From NCBI RefSeq assembly GCF_013344685.1, contig NZ_CP050137.1, forward strand, positions 2,473,001 to 2,537,000: 64,000 nucleotides of DNA. The letters run 5' to 3'. A program made the translations under genes and the position numbers. The notes below the pieces were generated by a model. That model was not told where the DNA came from, did not search any database, and worked only from the letters and a program-made list of their open reading frames with translations. Positions within the stretch are counted from its first letter, which is position 1; each line of letters opens with the position of its first letter. Source of the stretch: Sphingomonas sp. CL5.1 (lineage in GTDB: Bacteria; Pseudomonadota; Alphaproteobacteria; Sphingomonadales; Sphingomonadaceae). Of this stretch, positions 43,369 through 51,137 are shown one piece after another.

Positions 43369-44573
43369 CGACGCTCGCGTTCAACGGGTTCGGCGGTGTC
43401 CGGCTTGTCGCGGATGCGCAGGGCGATCCGGATGCGCCTGCCGTGCTGCTGGTTCACGGCGCGGGTCAAACGCGTTCCGTCTGGCAAGATGTCGCGACCG
43501 CGCTGGCAGCGGCGGGTCGGCGGGTCATCAGCCTTGACCTGCGCGGGCATGGCGACAGCGCACGGCCGGCGGATCGGCGCTATGATCTCGACGCTTATGT
43601 CGCGGACCTGCGGGCGGTGCTGGCGCAACTCGAATCGCGCCCGGTAGTGGTCGCCGCGTCGCTCGGCGGATGGGTGGCGACGGTGGCGCTGGCCGGCGAT
43701 GCGGCGACACTGGCGTCTGGCCTCGTTCTCGCGGACCTGCCGCCGGAGATCGATCCCGCGGCATCGCGCTCGGTGGTGGAGCGGTTGCGCGGGCTGGACG
43801 GAGACTGGGATCCGAGCGCGCTGGAACAGATTGATGCGGGCGCCATGCCGGCATTGCTCGCCGATGCCGCTGACGCGATCCGGGTCCCGGTGCTGTTCGT
43901 GCGCGGTGCCTTGAGCGATCTCGGGACGCCGGCGCAGGCGAGCGCTTTTGCCGCGCGGATCGCCGATTGCGAATATGCCGAGGTCGATGCGGCACGGCTG
44001 CTCATCACGGCCGATCGCACCGATCAGTTCAATGCGCTGCTGCTCGATTTCCTCGAGCGCCGCGTGCCGCGTGCCGCGCCCGAGTTCCGGCAGGGGTCGG
44101 ACGCGCGGACCTTGCGTGATGCGCTGGGTTGTTTCGCAACCGGGGTGACGGTCGTCACCGCGATCACGCCGGATGGCGCGCCGATCGGGCTGACCGCCAA
44201 CAGCTTCACTTCGGTCAGCCTCGATCCGCCGTTGCTGCTTGTATGCATCGCCAATGGAGCAGGGAGCGCGCCGGCGCTGCGCGTCGCGGATCGTTTTTGC
44301 GTCAACGTATTGCAGATCGGCCAGCAACCCGCTTCGAACCGTTTCGCCGGCAAGGGCGAGGATCGTTTCGCCGCGACCGACTGGATAGCCGGGGAGAATG
44401 GCGCGCCGGTTCTCGCCGGTTCGCTCTCGGCGTTCGAATGCGCCCGCCACGCGGTGCATGAGGGCGGCGATCATTTCATCCTCGTTGGCCATGTCACCCG
44501 CGCGACGTTCGAGCCGCGCCGCGACCCGTTGCTCTATTTTCGCGGCAAATATCGCCGGCTGCATTTCGCTTGA
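43365..44573 (+). CDS. Fusion: alpha/beta hydrolase domain + flavin reductase domain
   Basis: A 402-residue two-domain protein. Residues 1 to about 230 form an alpha/beta-hydrolase domain: LLVHGAGQTRSVW, nucleophile elbow VAASLGGW near 98. Near the end, where relatives read GAGHMxxxDR, this one reads AARLLITADR, so the catalytic His seems lost. Residues about 240-402 form an FMN-binding flavin reductase: RDALGCFATGVTVVTA, GLTANSFTSVSLDPPLLLVC and YFRGKYRRL. Such reductases feed two-component monooxygenases (HsaB, for example). GTG 43365 overlaps the GntR stop. The continuous frame leaves no doubt about the fusion; its function is open. Confidence 0.87.
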   Translation: MTTLAFNGFGGVRLVADAQGDPDAPAVLLVHGAGQTRSVWQDVATALAAAGRRVISLDLRGHGDSARPADRRYDLDAYVADLRAVLAQLESRPVVVAASLGGWVATVALAGDAATLASGLVLADLPPEIDPAASRSVVERLRGLDGDWDPSALEQIDAGAMPALLADAADAIRVPVLFVRGALSDLGTPAQASAFAARIADCEYAEVDAARLLITADRTDQFNALLLDFLERRVPRAAPEFRQGSDARTLRDALGCFATGVTVVTAITPDGAPIGLTANSFTSVSLDPPLLLVCIANGAGSAPALRVADRFCVNVLQIGQQPASNRFAGKGEDRFAATDWIAGENGAPVLAGSLSAFECARHAVHEGGDHFILVGHVTRATFEPRRDPLLYFRGKYRRLHFA

Positions 44574-44604
44574 GGCTGGACAAGCAGCGCTCGGCACAAT
44601 AACT

Positions 44605-44622
44605 AACCTAGTTATATACGTA
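44605..44622 (+). promoter_or_regulatory. ACCTAGTTATA-type operator before thiolase operon
   Basis: AACCTAGTTATATACGTA: the second half TACGTA differs from TAGGTA at one position, so this is one of the more symmetric copies. It lies 22-39 bases before the TTG start of the thiolase-like gene and presumably controls the five-gene operon to 51096. Confidence 0.68.
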
Positions 44623-44643
44623 GAATCGATGGGAGAGGCCGTC

Positions 44644-45855
44644 TTGGTCTGGGTCAATCAGGACAAGTGCGCGATCGTCGGGGTCGGCGCGACGGACTAT
44701 TATGTCCGGGGCAAGAGCTGGCCGCGCACGATCAACGATATGGCGGGGGAGGCGATCCTCAACGCATGCGCCGATGCAGGGATCAACGTGCGCCAGATCG
44801 ACGGCATCGCTTATTATTCCGGTGCCGGTGCGGGATATCTCGACAAGTTCGACACCGCCTCGCTGATGGAGACGCTGGGGATTCCGCATGTCGGTTTCTC
44901 CGCCTCGCTGACCAGCGGCGGCGGCGGGTGCCCCGGCGCGATCGGCCTCGCCACCGCCGGGCTGATGAACGAGGATTGCACCTATACCGTCACGTTGATG
45001 GCGTTGCAGCAATTGCCGCAGCATCGGCTGGGCGTGGTGTTCGGCGCGAGCGCGCCGAACCCTGAGAATAGCTTCCTCCAGCCGTCGGGGCTGGTCGGGC
45101 CAGGGCATCTGATGAGCGTCCTCGCGCGCCGCCATATGCACCTTTACGGCACCACGCAGGATGCGTTCGGCGAGATCGTCATGGCGACGCGCGCCAATAC
45201 CGCGAACCGTCCCAAGGCGGTGCGCAAGGCGCCGCTGACGAAAGAGGAATATGAGGCATCGCCGATGCTCGCCGATCCCTTGCGGCGGCTCGATTTCTGT
45301 CTGGAGACCGATGGCGCGGTCGCGGTGATCACGACGACCGCGGAACGCGCGCGCGATTGCCGTCATCCGCCCGCGCTCGTCCATGGCTGCGTGCATGGCG
45401 GGACGCGGCGCTGGGGACGGGCCTTCGCCTGGATGGGGATGCCCGATCCCGAATTCGCCTCGTCGGGGCATCAATGGGTCGCCGACCGATTGTGGGAACA
45501 GACCGGCCTCAAGGCGGCGGACATGGATGTCGCGCTGCTCTACGATCATTTCTCGCCGATGGTGCTCATGCAGCTCGAAGATTACGGTTTCTGCGCCAAG
45601 GGCGAGGGCAATGATTACGTCCTTGCCGGCAAGACACGCTTCGAGGGCGGGCATGGGGTGAACGGCGGCGTGCCGGTCAACACCCACGGCGGCAATCTGA
45701 ACGAAGCCTATATTATCGGCATGACCCACATTGTCGAGGGCGTCGAGCAGGTGCGCGGCAACGCGATCAATCAGGTCGCGGACGCTGAATTCGCGCTTGT
45801 CACGGGCGGCCCCGCTTCGCTGCCGGTCAGCGGCATGGTCCTGAGGAGGGCATGA
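44644..45855 (+). CDS. SCP2/Ltp2-type thiolase-like protein (DUF35 partner)
   Basis: A 403-residue thiolase-fold protein of the group that works with DUF35 proteins (IpfD, Ltp2). AIVGVGATDYYVRGKSWP opens it; LTSGGGGCPGAIGLA lies where thiolases have the Cys nucleophile, but the surrounding pattern is that of the retro-aldolase branch, so the Cys may not be equivalent. VNTHGGNLNEAYIIGMTHIV is the conserved C-terminal block. Start: a GGGAGAGG ribosome site lies five bases before TTG 44644, so TTG is preferred to ATG 44629, which would precede it. Likely removes a side chain as acyl-CoA by retro-aldol or thiolytic cleavage. Confidence 0.87.
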   Translation: MVWVNQDKCAIVGVGATDYYVRGKSWPRTINDMAGEAILNACADAGINVRQIDGIAYYSGAGAGYLDKFDTASLMETLGIPHVGFSASLTSGGGGCPGAIGLATAGLMNEDCTYTVTLMALQQLPQHRLGVVFGASAPNPENSFLQPSGLVGPGHLMSVLARRHMHLYGTTQDAFGEIVMATRANTANRPKAVRKAPLTKEEYEASPMLADPLRRLDFCLETDGAVAVITTTAERARDCRHPPALVHGCVHGGTRRWGRAFAWMGMPDPEFASSGHQWVADRLWEQTGLKAADMDVALLYDHFSPMVLMQLEDYGFCAKGEGNDYVLAGKTRFEGGHGVNGGVPVNTHGGNLNEAYIIGMTHIVEGVEQVRGNAINQVADAEFALVTGGPASLPVSGMVLRRA

Positions 45856-46289
45856 TGAACTACGGCCCCGCGCGCCTGTTACCGGGCAATGATATCCGCA
45901 TCACCACCAACCCCGATACCGAACCGTTCTGGCAGTCCGTCAAGGAGCATCGTCTGACCGCTTGCCAGTGCGGCGATTGCGGCGCGTTTCGCATGCCGCC
46001 CTCGCCTTATTGCCCGGAATGTCAGTCGACCGCGAAGAACTGGCCGACATTGCCGGGGACGGCGACGGTGTTCAGCTTCGCGATCTGCAACAAGAACCCC
46101 AGAACCGGGGAGGATTATGTCTATGTCCCGGTGGTGGTCGATCTCGACGGTGCGCCAGGCGCGCGGCTCAACGCCAATGTCACCGGCTGCGATGCCGAAG
46201 ACGTTGCGATCGGCATGAAGGTGGCGGTCGAATGGACGCCGATCGCGGACGGTTGGGTGCTGCCGAACTTCAGGAAGGCCGCAGCATGA
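45852..46289 (+). CDS. DUF35 OB-fold protein with zinc ribbon
   Basis: A 145-residue protein. CQCGDCGAFRMPPSPYCPEC gives a CxxC...CxxC rubredoxin-like zinc ribbon (about 37-57), followed by an OB-fold (ATVFSFAICN ... VPVVVDLDGAPGARL). DUF35 proteins are obligate partners of Ltp2-type thiolases/aldolases (IpfE with IpfD; the ChsH2 DUF35 domain with Ltp2), binding acyl-CoA. The ATG overlaps the thiolase stop and its own stop overlaps the next gene's start, so stoichiometric expression is expected. Confidence 0.9.
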   Translation: MMNYGPARLLPGNDIRITTNPDTEPFWQSVKEHRLTACQCGDCGAFRMPPSPYCPECQSTAKNWPTLPGTATVFSFAICNKNPRTGEDYVYVPVVVDLDGAPGARLNANVTGCDAEDVAIGMKVAVEWTPIADGWVLPNFRKAAA

Positions 46290-46695
46290 ATTATCCCGAT
46301 TTCCTCGAACCGATCGAGCGCGCGACACGTGCCGAGCTCGATGCGCATCAGGAGGCGGCGCTTGGCGCGATCACGCGCCATGCGTTCGAGAACGCGCCGC
46401 TGATCCGCCAGCAATGGGACGCAGCCGGGATCACGCCGTCGGCGATCAAGTCGGTTGCCGATTTCGTCGCCAAAGCGCCGTTGATCGACAAGGACGACGT
46501 GCGCCGTTTCCGCGATGCGCATAACGATCCTTCGGGCGGGATGAGCAAGTTGCTGCCGGGCGAAACCATGTCGATCGGCACGACCAGCGGCACCACGGGC
46601 GATCCGACCCCGGTGCCCAACTGGGTCGTCGCGCCGAGCGAGGTCGGTTATGCGCGCGACACCTGGCACATGGGGGTGGTCTGCCATGGAAAAAC
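46286..46695 (+). pseudogene. PaaK/F390-synthetase-like ligase, 5' part, cut by IS
   Basis: The first 136 codons of a phenylacetate-CoA-ligase/coenzyme F390-synthetase-like gene. IGTTSGTTGDPTPVPNW is the nucleotide-binding loop. ATG 46286 overlaps the DUF35 stop. After VVCHGKTG the frame enters the IS3-family element and stops at 46795, giving a truncated 169-residue product. The rest of the ligase continues at 47934-48866. Intact, the enzyme would be about 445 residues and activate an acid as CoA thioester. Confidence 0.85.
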
Positions 46696-46745
46696 TGGTC
46701 CAATTCTGAAGAGAGTCCGTTTGAGCATGAGAATTGGAGAAAGGC

Positions 46746-47024
46746 ATGGGACGTCAGCGATATACGCCGGAACAGATCATCGCGAAGCTGCGTGAGGTGG
46801 ATGTAATTGTCGGGCGGGGCGGGACTGCTGTTGAAGCTTGCCGCCAGATCGGGATTGCGGAACAGACGCTGTATCGATGGCGCAAGGAATATGGCGGGCT
46901 GAAGGTTGATCAGGCGCGCCGGATGAAGGATCTTGAGCGCGAGAACGCGCGACTGAAGAAGCTGGTGGCGGACCTCGCGCTCGACAAGGCGATCCTTCAA
47001 GAGGCATCGAAACTGACTTTTTGA
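46746..47024 (+). CDS. IS3-family transposase OrfA (helix-turn-helix)
   Basis: A 92-residue protein with an HTH (YTPEQIIAKLREVD to IAEQTLYRWRKEYGG, about residues 6-45) and a leucine-zipper-like coiled coil (MKDLERENARLKKLVADLAL). ATG 46746 follows GGAGAAAGG. The stop at 47022-47024 overlaps a CTTTTTG run, where a -1 ribosomal shift would join it to orfB and make the OrfAB transposase. Confidence 0.9.
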   Translation: MGRQRYTPEQIIAKLREVDVIVGRGGTAVEACRQIGIAEQTLYRWRKEYGGLKVDQARRMKDLERENARLKKLVADLALDKAILQEASKLTF

Positions 47025-47917
47025 GCCCCTCCCGTCGCCGTGAGGCGATCGAGCAGGTCCGTCGCGCGTTGCCGGTATCGGAGCGACGGACCTGCCGTGT
47101 TCTGGGCCAGCATCGTTCGACACAGCGCCACCCGCCGAAGGACGATGCCGACGAGCAGCGCCTGACGGCCGACATCGTCGCGCTGGCCAGGGACTATGGC
47201 CGATATGGCTATCGCCGCATCCATGCCTTGCTGGGCCATGCCGGCTGGCAGGTCAGTCTGTCGGTAGTCGAGCGCATCTGGCGGCGGGAGGGTCTCAAAG
47301 TGCCGAAGCGGCAACCGAAACGGCGTCGGCTCTGGCTGGGCGACGGATCGTGCATTCGGCTGCGCCCGCAGCATCGCGGGCATGTCTGGTCCTACGACTT
47401 CGTTGAGGATCAGACGTACAACGGGCGCAAATACCGGATGCTCAACATCATCGACGAGTTCAGTCGCGAGTGCCTGGCGATGGTTCCGCTACGGCGGTTC
47501 CGCTCGCACGACGTGATCGACGTGCTGGCCGACCTGTTCATCGAGCATGGGCCGCCCGAGCATATCAGATCCGATAACGGCCCCGAGTTCGTCGCCAACG
47601 CGGTACGCGAATGGCTCGGCCGGCTCGGCGTCACCACCCTTTATATCGAACCGGGAAGCCCGTGGGAGAACGGCTATATCGAAAGCTTCAACGCACGCCT
47701 GCGCGACGAGCTGCTCAACGGTGAGATCTTCTACAGCCTCGAGGAGGTACGGATCGTCACTGGCTGGTGGCGTGCACATTACAACCGGGCAAGGCCCCAC
47801 AGCAGCCTCGGTTATCGACCACCGGCGCCGGAGACGATCGAGATGCCAGCCTGGCCGCTCGGCTCCGCTGCGCTCCGCCCCCCGCCCAGGCTGGCATCGG
47901 AGGTCCGCATCAACTAA
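47021..47917 (+). CDS. IS3-family transposase OrfB (DDE integrase core)
   Basis: A 298-residue catalytic part. The rve core has VWSYDFVED (first Asp), IRSDNGPEF (second Asp) and ENGYIESFNARLRDELL (Glu), so the DDE triad is intact. YGYRRIHALL upstream is the HTH_21 region. It is expressed as an OrfAB fusion by -1 frameshifting at TTTTT (47018-47022), or from TTG 47021. The ending AHYNRARPHSSLGYRPP is typical of the family. Confidence 0.92.
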   Translation: MSPSRRREAIEQVRRALPVSERRTCRVLGQHRSTQRHPPKDDADEQRLTADIVALARDYGRYGYRRIHALLGHAGWQVSLSVVERIWRREGLKVPKRQPKRRRLWLGDGSCIRLRPQHRGHVWSYDFVEDQTYNGRKYRMLNIIDEFSRECLAMVPLRRFRSHDVIDVLADLFIEHGPPEHIRSDNGPEFVANAVREWLGRLGVTTLYIEPGSPWENGYIESFNARLRDELLNGEIFYSLEEVRIVTGWWRAHYNRARPHSSLGYRPPAPETIEMPAWPLGSAALRPPPRLASEVRIN

Positions 47918-47933
47918 CTGTGCAACCGGACCA

Positions 47934-48866
47934 GTCATCGCGGGCAGTCCAGGGGCACGTCCGGGCGATTATCTCACCCATATGCTGTTCACCTTCCGCG
48001 GCGGTCATCGCCGCCGCGGCAATGCCCAGCTTGGCATCACCGAGATCTGCTATTCGATCGCGCCGGAAGAAGTCGCGCGAGCGGTCGCTGGATCGCTGCG
48101 CTTCCGGCCGACCGTGTGGTCGATGTGCTCCACCCCCGTGCTGCTGATGCTGGAGGGGTATTTCGAGAAGACCGGGATCGATCCGATCGACGTATTCTCC
48201 AGCTACAGGGGCGCGATCTTCGGCGGCGAGCCGCTGTCGGGGCGTCTCAAGGCGCTGACCGAAAGCTGGGGTTTCGAAATGTTCGAGACGACCAGCCTTG
48301 GCGACGTCGCGGGCGCGACCGAATGCCGGATGCACGACGGCTTCCACGCTTATGAGGATATCGCCTTCATCGAGGCGATCGATCCCGTCACCCGCGAGCC
48401 GGTTCCGGACGGCACGATCGGTGAACTGGTCGTCACGACGCTGATCGACCGGATGACGCCGCTGATCCGCTATGCCACCGGCGACCTCGCGATCATCGAT
48501 CGCCGCCCGTGTGGCTGCGGGCGCAATCATGCGCGGTTCAAGGTGCTTGGCCGGGCGAGCGACCAGATCCTCGTCGAGGGCCGCTCGATCCTGCCGCGCG
48601 AGATCATGGGGCTGGTCGAAGGCCATAGTGAAACGCGCGGCGCCTTGTTCCAGATCATCCGCACCGATCGCGAGATGGATACGCTGCGCCTGCGCGTCGG
48701 CTACGACACCACGCGGCTGGCGTGCACCGAGGATGCGCTGCGCCTGCGTCTGCACGATCAGATCACCGCCGCGCTCGGCGTCTCGCTCGCGATCGAACTG
48801 ATCGACGAGCAGGAGCTGCTCAAGCTCGGCCCCCCGCACAAGATTCCACGGGTGACGAAGGCATGA
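47934..48866 (+). pseudogene. PaaK/F390-synthetase-like ligase, 3' part, cut by IS
   Basis: The remaining roughly 310 codons of the ligase begun at 46286. Visible are SSYRGAIFGGEPLSG, FETTSLGDVAGATEC, the hinge RYATGDLAIIDRRPCGCG and the C-terminal domain from VEGRSILPREIMGLV to LGPPHKIPRV. The reading frame is otherwise intact with no stop, so the interruption is recent. Its stop overlaps the start of the following gene (ATGA). No promoter or start for this part alone was evident, so an active product is unlikely. Confidence 0.85.
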
Positions 48867-49540
48867 CCATGATCCAGCAACGTCCCGATGTCGTCGGCTG
48901 CTACCATGTCGATGGCAAGCCTGAGTTCTTTCCCGCGCGGTACGACGAGCTGGAACGTCAGGCGGTCGGGATGGCGCGCCTGCTCCAGTCGTTCGTCTTC
49001 GCGCCGGGCAGCGTGATCCTGACGGTATCGTCGGTCGGCGAGGTGGCGCAATTCGCCGCGTTCGAGAAGGCGATCCAGGTCACCGGCCATTACGGCATCA
49101 ATGCCGAGGCGAGCATGTTCGACGCTGGTCGCGTCGAATCGATCTGTCGCCAGTTCGCGCCGGTCGGCGTGTTCGGGGTCGGGCAGGCGACGCTCGAAGG
49201 GCTGAAGATGTTCGGGCACGATCCGGCGAAGGTGTTCGGCGGGCGTGTCGTCTGGGCGCGGCCCGATGCGGTGGAAAGCCTGTCGCGCATCGAGGGCGTC
49301 GATCTGCGGCGGATCGTCGTGCTCGGACCGACGATCGCGTTCGATTGCGCGAAACGCGGGCTGCACTTCCCGTCGCGCGACTGGGCGTTCTCCGGCGAGC
49401 CGACGCTGGCGATCTCGTCGCGGATGCCGTTCATCACGCCGCTCGAAAGCGTCGATACCGGCGTTGCGGGCAGGGTTTCGACCGCGCCGTGCGGCTGCGG
49501 CTCCCGCGACCTGACGATTACGCTGGAGGAGCGCGTATGA
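48863..49540 (+). CDS. Mini PaaK/ANL-like protein without ATP-binding loop
   Basis: A 225-residue protein. Its first 120 residues resemble the N-terminal subdomain of acyl-CoA synthetases (ELERQAVGMARLLQ, FAPGSVILTVSSVGEVAQFA). Its end, SSRMPFITPLESVDTGVAG then APCGCGSRD, parallels the hinge of the preceding PaaK-like protein (DRMTPLIRYATGDLA, RPCGCGRN). The SGTTG loop, the core between and the C-terminal domain are absent, so it cannot be a normal adenylating enzyme. ATG and stop overlap both neighbours. It may be an accessory subunit of the ligase or of the following ANL-like protein. No database family was recognised. Confidence 0.65.
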   Translation: MTMIQQRPDVVGCYHVDGKPEFFPARYDELERQAVGMARLLQSFVFAPGSVILTVSSVGEVAQFAAFEKAIQVTGHYGINAEASMFDAGRVESICRQFAPVGVFGVGQATLEGLKMFGHDPAKVFGGRVVWARPDAVESLSRIEGVDLRRIVVLGPTIAFDCAKRGLHFPSRDWAFSGEPTLAISSRMPFITPLESVDTGVAGRVSTAPCGCGSRDLTITLEERV

Positions 49541-51096
49541 AGCAGCATCCGGCGCTCGCGCCTTATGCGGCGGTCCATCCTTACGGGCTGGGCGATCTGC
49601 TCCACGAACATGCGCGCAGTCGCCCGGCGATGCCGGCGGTCGTGGATGGCGCTCACCGTTTCACCTATGCCGAATTCCACGAGCGCGTGAACCGCCTGGC
49701 GGGCGTGCTGCGCGCGAAGGGGGTGGGGAAGGGCGATCGCATCCTGTGGCTCGGTCAGAACAGCTTCCGTGTGCTGGAGGCGCTGCTTGCAGCTGCCCGC
49801 GTCGGCGCGATCTTCTGCCCCGCCAACTGGCGCTGGTCGGTCGAGGAAATCGCCTTCGCGCTCGACGATTTCGATCCGAAGGTGGTGTTCTGGCAGGAGG
49901 CGGAGGTCGGCGCCAACATGCGTGCCGCGCGCGCCGGCTGGACCAGCCCCAACGGCAACTGGATCTGTCACGACGGCTGTGCCGGCGAGGATGAATATGA
50001 GGCGCTGATGGCCAGCGCCGATCCGGCGGCCGATTTCGATCCGGTCGAAACATCGACGCCGCTGCTGGCGATCTACACCGCCGGCTTCTCCGGTCGCCCG
50101 GGCGCCGCGCTGCTGAGCCATGAGTCGCTCATCATCATGGCGTGGCAGGGCATGATGGGGCAGGCGATCGACGAGGACAGCGCCTATCTGGTGTCCGGGC
50201 CGATGTTCCATGTCGGCGTGATGATGGGGACGCTGGGCGCCTTCCTTGCCGGCGGACGGAATGTGTTCGTCGCGCGGGTCGATCCGGTGGAACTGCTCGA
50301 CAATATCGCGGCCAACCGCGTGACCCACGCTTTCATCGCGCCGCCGACGATCGCGCAGATGCGCGCGGCCAATGCCGACGGGCGATATGACGTTTCCTCG
50401 CTGTTCGCCGATCCGCAGATGAGCGATTATCGCATCCCGCTGGTAATGCCCCTCCATGCGCCGTCGATGAAGAAGATGGGAGGATATGGTCAGACCGAGA
50501 TCGGTGGTCTCTCCTCGGTCTTGTGGATGGGCGGAACCGGCGCGGGGCGTGCGGTGCCGTTCGTCCAGTTCATGATCGCCGACGATGACGGCAATGAAGT
50601 GGCGCACGGGGAAACCGGCGAGATTTGCGCGCGCGGCCCGCTGGTGATGTGCGGCTATTGGAACCGGCCGGAGGAGAATGCTCGCCGGGTCGTCAACGGC
50701 TGGCATCGCACCAACGATCTCGGTCGCCGCGCACCCGACGGCAGCCTGATCTTCGTTGGCCCGAAGACGACGATGATCAAGACGGGGATCGAGAACGTCT
50801 ATCCGGCCGAGGTCGAGAATTGCCTGCGCAGCCATGAAGGCGTCGCGGACGTGTGCGTGATCGGCGTGCCCGATCCGACCTGGGATCAGAACATCAAGGC
50901 GATCATCGTGCGCAAGCCCGATACCGCGCACGACGCGGAATCCTTCATCGCGCACTGCCGCGAGCGCATGGCGAGCTACAAGAAGCCGAAGATCGTCGAG
51001 TTCGCCGACAGTCTGCCGCGCAACGCCGCCGGATTTGTTGATCGCGCGGCGGTCGATGCGGCCTATGGCGGAGGCGGTTACCCGAAAGTCGGCTGA
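49537..51096 (+). CDS. ANL-family acyl-CoA-synthetase-like protein, key lysines missing
   Basis: A 519-residue protein with the overall ANL fold: WLGQNSFRVLEALLAA, LVSGPMFHVGVM, GGYGQTEIGGL, RTNDLGRRAPDG and ENVYPAEVENCL. But A3 reads YTAGFSGRPGAALLSH, without the lysine of TSGTTGxPKG, and A10 reads LPRNAAGFVDRAAV, with Phe where the catalytic lysine of GKxxR should be. The adenylation half-reaction should be badly impaired, so it may act as a thioesterifying or non-catalytic partner. ATG 49537 overlaps the mini PaaK-like gene. Last gene of the operon; a hairpin follows at 51103. Confidence 0.85.
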   Translation: MKQHPALAPYAAVHPYGLGDLLHEHARSRPAMPAVVDGAHRFTYAEFHERVNRLAGVLRAKGVGKGDRILWLGQNSFRVLEALLAAARVGAIFCPANWRWSVEEIAFALDDFDPKVVFWQEAEVGANMRAARAGWTSPNGNWICHDGCAGEDEYEALMASADPAADFDPVETSTPLLAIYTAGFSGRPGAALLSHESLIIMAWQGMMGQAIDEDSAYLVSGPMFHVGVMMGTLGAFLAGGRNVFVARVDPVELLDNIAANRVTHAFIAPPTIAQMRAANADGRYDVSSLFADPQMSDYRIPLVMPLHAPSMKKMGGYGQTEIGGLSSVLWMGGTGAGRAVPFVQFMIADDDGNEVAHGETGEICARGPLVMCGYWNRPEENARRVVNGWHRTNDLGRRAPDGSLIFVGPKTTMIKTGIENVYPAEVENCLRSHEGVADVCVIGVPDPTWDQNIKAIIVRKPDTAHDAESFIAHCRERMASYKKPKIVEFADSLPRNAAGFVDRAAVDAAYGGGGYPKVG

Positions 51097-51102
51097 TACG
51101 GA

Positions 51103-51128
51103 GGACGGTTGAATTGCTTCGACCGTCC
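51103..51128. terminator. Hairpin between convergent operons
   Basis: GGACGGTTGAA (51103-51113) and TTCGACCGTCC (51118-51128) pair over 11 positions (one G-U type) around loop TTGC. It lies between the ANL-like gene stop (51096) and the end of the convergent dehydrogenase gene (51138), where a bidirectional terminator is expected. No long T run follows on either strand, so efficiency is uncertain. Confidence 0.5.
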
Positions 51129-51137
51129 GACCTTCGT

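Larger units (their letters stand above)
46696..47933 (+). mobile_element. IS3-family insertion sequence inside ligase gene
   Basis: About 1.24 kb. Ends are imperfect inverted repeats: left TGGTCCAATTCTGAAGAG, right (reverse complement) TGGTCCGGTTGCACAGTT, giving the usual TG...CA termini; both are preceded by AC, so the repeat could be two bases longer. It contains overlapping orfA and orfB with a full DDE transposase, so it may still be active. No matching target duplication could be found at either boundary, suggesting a later small change or recombination between copies. It splits the PaaK-like ligase and may have a polar effect on the two genes downstream. Confidence 0.88.

Noticed and set aside
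46685..47938. CAT on both sides of the IS as a target-site duplication
   Set aside because: It would require inverted repeats offset by several bases and does not restore the ligase reading frame; kept the TG...CA boundary without a duplication.
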